This document shows positions 21,655 through 23,816 of a DNA stretch of 23,816 nucleotides, piece by piece. The translations under genes were made by a program, and so were the position numbers. Under the pieces are notes generated by a model, which had not been told where the DNA came from, ran no database searches, and saw nothing but the letters and a program-made list of their open reading frames with translations. Location of the stretch: contig CAYMEK010000066.1 of assembly GCA_964389305.1 (NCBI GenBank), positions 1 through 23,816 on the forward strand. Direction: 5' to 3'. This DNA is from CAYMEK01 sp964389305. Its GTDB lineage: Bacteria; Spirochaetota; Spirochaetia; SZUA-6; DRHE01. Each line of letters begins with the position of its first letter. Position 1 is the stretch's first letter.

Positions 21655-23034
21655 TCAGCTCAGCGTCCGCCCCAGGTATCTGAGTCCCAGCAGGGCCGCC
21701 CCCTTCAGCGAGGATTGCTCCCGGTACTCATATCCGCAGTCCCGCATCCAGCGTTCCTTGGCGCGGATGACGGCCGGAATGTTGGCGCCGCCGGTCACGT
21801 AGAAGGTGTCCTTCAAGGGCACCTCCAGGGCGACCTCCTTGATGTGCTCTCTCTGGTATTCACACAGGCCCCGCACCATGGCGGCCAGCAGCTCCTCCCG
21901 GGTGCTCTCCTGGGTCAGGCCTGTGAACCGGGCCGTTAGCGGCTCCAGCGAGTACCGTGAGCCCATCAGGTAGGGAACGTAGCCGACTATACTGGGACGT
22001 TCCAGCCACCGCTCGATCGAACGGGGAACGAACTCGCTGTAGAACTGCTCGTGGCTCATCTCGCGGCAGAATACGCTCTTGAACCACTCGAAGGCCTTGC
22101 CGCCGGCATTCATCACGTACAGGGTCAGCCAGCGACCGGGGACCACGTGCGCCCGGATGTTGTAGCGGGTGGAGGGGTAGCACCTGGGCAGGCACACCAG
22201 GGTTATCTCGCAGGTGCCGTTGACGTTCATGACTTCTCCGGGCTCCTGCACTCCGGCCGAATGGGCGGCCAGAACCGCGTCGTTTCCGCCGATAACTACC
22301 GGCGGCTCCTTGGCGAATCCCAGCTCCTTTGCCCTCTGCGGGAGCATTCGGCCGGGGCTTTCGAAGGCCCACATCAGCCTCGGCAGCCTGTCCACCGATA
22401 GTCCGAACGCCGCGGCAATGTCGGCGTTCCAGCTCAGGTCGTTGGCCGCCGTGTTGTACAGCGCCATCAGCGAAGCGGAGGAGGGATCGATGGCGAACTC
22501 TCCGCTGAGCCATTTGCCTATGAAGGTGTTGGAGTGCCCGAAGCAGGCGGTCTTCCGGAACACCTGCGGTTCGGCATCCCGCAGCCACAAGATGCTGGCC
22601 AGGGAGCACCCTCCGGCCACGGGCATGTTCGCCGTTTCCGCCAGCAGCCTCTCCAGGCCGATGGCGGCGATGATCTGCCGAGCCTGCCGGCGGGAGCGCT
22701 GGTCGAGCATCAGGATCGCCGGGTACAGGGCGTTGCCCTGCGCATCCATGGCCGTCATGCCGGGTGTGGTCCCGGAAAGGGCCACAGCGTCTACCTCCGA
22801 TATCACCTCCGACAGGGCATTGCAGCCGGCGCGAAACGCCGTAATCCATTTCTCCTGCCCGATATCTCCGAACAGGGCGTCATCGTGGCTGTTGATCGCA
22901 TACCCTTGGGAGAACTCGCGGACCAGCTCCAGCCTTTCACGAGCCGATTCTCGTTCCTCCACCACCCTGTAGACGGCCATCTTGGTAGCCGTGGTGCCTA
23001 CATCCACAGCGAGAATCGTTAAAGGCTCAGCCAA
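21655..23034 (-). CDS. FGGY-family carbohydrate kinase
   Basis: A 459-residue sugar kinase of the FGGY family (xylulokinase, gluconokinase and glycerol kinase relatives). TILAVDVGTTATKM is the phosphate-1 motif, LMLDQR (D111) the substrate loop, GGNDAVLAAHSAG holds the catalytic Asp252, NGTCE the next loop, and YVTGGANIP the adenosine motif. The start must be TTG (23034-23032), since no ATG precedes the first motif; GAGGAG lies 10 bases upstream. The gene is convergent with the GntR regulator and follows the dehydrogenase gene on the same strand after 75 bases, so the two are probably an operon. It may phosphorylate a ketose or keto-acid from the main operon; the substrate is not readable. 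Confidence 0.88.
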   Translation of the reverse strand: MAEPLTILAVDVGTTATKMAVYRVVEERESARERLELVREFSQGYAINSHDDALFGDIGQEKWITAFRAGCNALSEVISEVDAVALSGTTPGMTAMDAQGNALYPAILMLDQRSRRQARQIIAAIGLERLLAETANMPVAGGCSLASILWLRDAEPQVFRKTACFGHSNTFIGKWLSGEFAIDPSSASLMALYNTAANDLSWNADIAAAFGLSVDRLPRLMWAFESPGRMLPQRAKELGFAKEPPVVIGGNDAVLAAHSAGVQEPGEVMNVNGTCEITLVCLPRCYPSTRYNIRAHVVPGRWLTLYVMNAGGKAFEWFKSVFCREMSHEQFYSEFVPRSIERWLERPSIVGYVPYLMGSRYSLEPLTARFTGLTQESTREELLAAMVRGLCEYQREHIKEVALEVPLKDTFYVTGGANIPAVIRAKERWMRDCGYEYREQSSLKGAALLGLRYLGRTLS

Positions 23035-23109
23035 GGAGAAAGATCTCCTCTTTCGAGTTTAGGCGCCGGTTTTTTCCGATCCGGTCGCCGGAGTCCTCGG
23101 CTCGACGGT

Positions 23110-23816
23110 TCATCCCGGAGCTTTCAGCACTATGGAGCCCTCGATCCGTCCTTCCCTCAAGGCCTGGAGGGCCTCATTGGCTCCGATGAGCGGATAGGTG
23201 GTCACTTCGGTGTGTACGGGGATTGCTGCGGCCAGCTCGAAGAACTCCTGGCCGTCCCGACGGGTCAGGTTGGCGACCGAGCGGATTGTCCGTTCCTCCC
23301 AAAGGTATTTATAGGGGAACGAGGGGATGTCGCTCATATGAATGCCGCCGCAGACCACTACCCCGCCCCTGCGCACCGCCTGGAGCGCGTGGGGAACAAG
23401 GCTGCCTACGGGGGCGAAGATGATGGCCGCATCGAGAGCCTCCGGCGGCAGTTCAGTGGAATCCCCGGCCCAGACGGCGCCCAGCCTGCGGGCGAACTCC
23501 TGCCCCTTCCGGTCGCCGGGGCGGGTGAAGGCGTAGACCTCCTGGTTGCGGTAGCGGGCGACCTGAATCAGGATATGGGCCGCCGAGCCGAATCCGTAGA
23601 GGCCGAGTTTCCGGAGCTCCCGGTGGGGATCGGCGCACATGCGCAGGCTGCGGTAGCCTATCAATCCGGCGCACAGCAGCGGCGCGGCCTGGATGTCCGG
23701 GTAGTCGGCCGGAATCGGGAAGGCGAATTGCTGGTCGGCCGCGGTGTATTCGGCGAAACCGCCGTCTTTGTGGTAGCCGGTAAAGCGCGCCTCGGCGCAG
23801 AGGTTCTCCTGCCCGC
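23110..23816 (-). CDS. Zinc-dependent alcohol dehydrogenase, partial at window edge
   Basis: The C-terminal 234 residues; the gene starts beyond 23816. GQENLCAEARFTGY at the window edge includes the last structural-zinc cysteine, followed by KDGGFAEYT. The nucleotide-binding turn is LGLYGFGSAAHILIQVA, and VYAFTRPGDRKGQEFARRLG is the strand-helix that selects the cofactor. The sequence belongs to the group of zinc alcohol dehydrogenases with AFTRPGD and LGAVWAGD motifs, often annotated AdhA/AdhP-like. It ends with TGA (23112-23110), 75 bases before the kinase start. It could oxidise a polyol or reduce a semialdehyde from the pathway; the substrate is unknown. Confidence 0.85.
   Translation of the reverse strand, partial: GQENLCAEARFTGYHKDGGFAEYTAADQQFAFPIPADYPDIQAAPLLCAGLIGYRSLRMCADPHRELRKLGLYGFGSAAHILIQVARYRNQEVYAFTRPGDRKGQEFARRLGAVWAGDSTELPPEALDAAIIFAPVGSLVPHALQAVRRGGVVVCGGIHMSDIPSFPYKYLWEERTIRSVANLTRRDGQEFFELAAAIPVHTEVTTYPLIGANEALQALREGRIEGSIVLKAPG

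Overview
The window is most likely from a free-living spirochaete (Spirochaetota), probably a draft or metagenome assembly. The evidence is the sugar-binding protein with a cysteine-free leader ending in AGGQEE, typical of Spirochaeta/Treponema binding proteins, and the integron-type cassettes, which are known in this phylum. Two runs of exactly 100 N mark scaffold gaps. Phylum assignment is an inference: there is no rRNA or marker gene here. Bases 1-7220 look more AT-rich and are full of broken genes; bases 7240-23816 are GC-rich, dense and ordered.

Region 1 (1-7220) is accessory DNA. It opens with the 3' part of a tRNA-Met(CAU) followed by a rho-independent terminator, as at an integration scar. 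A lone ribbon-helix-helix gene (minus strand) follows. From about 836 to 4030 lies what I read as an integron-type cassette array without an integrase in view. Four successive cassettes begin with a G^TT core site whose reverse complement recurs as the R'' box at their own 3' end (three exact, one with a single mismatch). The cassettes carry an ORF-poor unit, a degenerate CPBP-like membrane protein, a C39-like cysteine peptidase and a two-TM protein resembling the TRADD-N-associated membrane domain of bacterial conflict systems. A roughly 100-bp repeat with a TTGAGA-N17-TAGAAT promoter occurs twice, and its last bases a third time. Then come a class C beta-lactamase-fold lipoprotein, a decayed membrane-protein gene and a vapBC toxin-antitoxin pair lying between two transposase remnants.

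Region 2 (7240-11231) is a MarR regulator plus a heterodimeric ABC exporter of the TM287/288 (BmrCD/LmrCD) type, with one subunit carrying the degenerate Walker B and H-loop residues. It has a good promoter, a palindrome and four 13-bp tandem repeats before the regulator.

Region 3 (11440-23816) is a catabolic locus. A promoter with an inverted repeat precedes a creatininase-fold hydrolase (IolN-like), a zinc dehydrogenase (possible IolM role), a TIM-barrel epimerase very similar to Thermotoga maritima IolO, a transaldolase-family protein, a second TIM-barrel isomerase, a CUT2 sugar ABC transporter (binding protein, permease, single-domain ATPase), an MFS transporter and a GntR/FCD regulator. 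On the opposite strand lie an FGGY kinase and a zinc alcohol dehydrogenase that runs off the window. The set fits the inositol route through 3-dehydro-scyllo-inosose and 5-keto-L-gluconate to D-tagaturonate, but IolG and the uronate genes (uxaA/uxaB) are not here, and the transaldolase and kinase suggest a different lower half.
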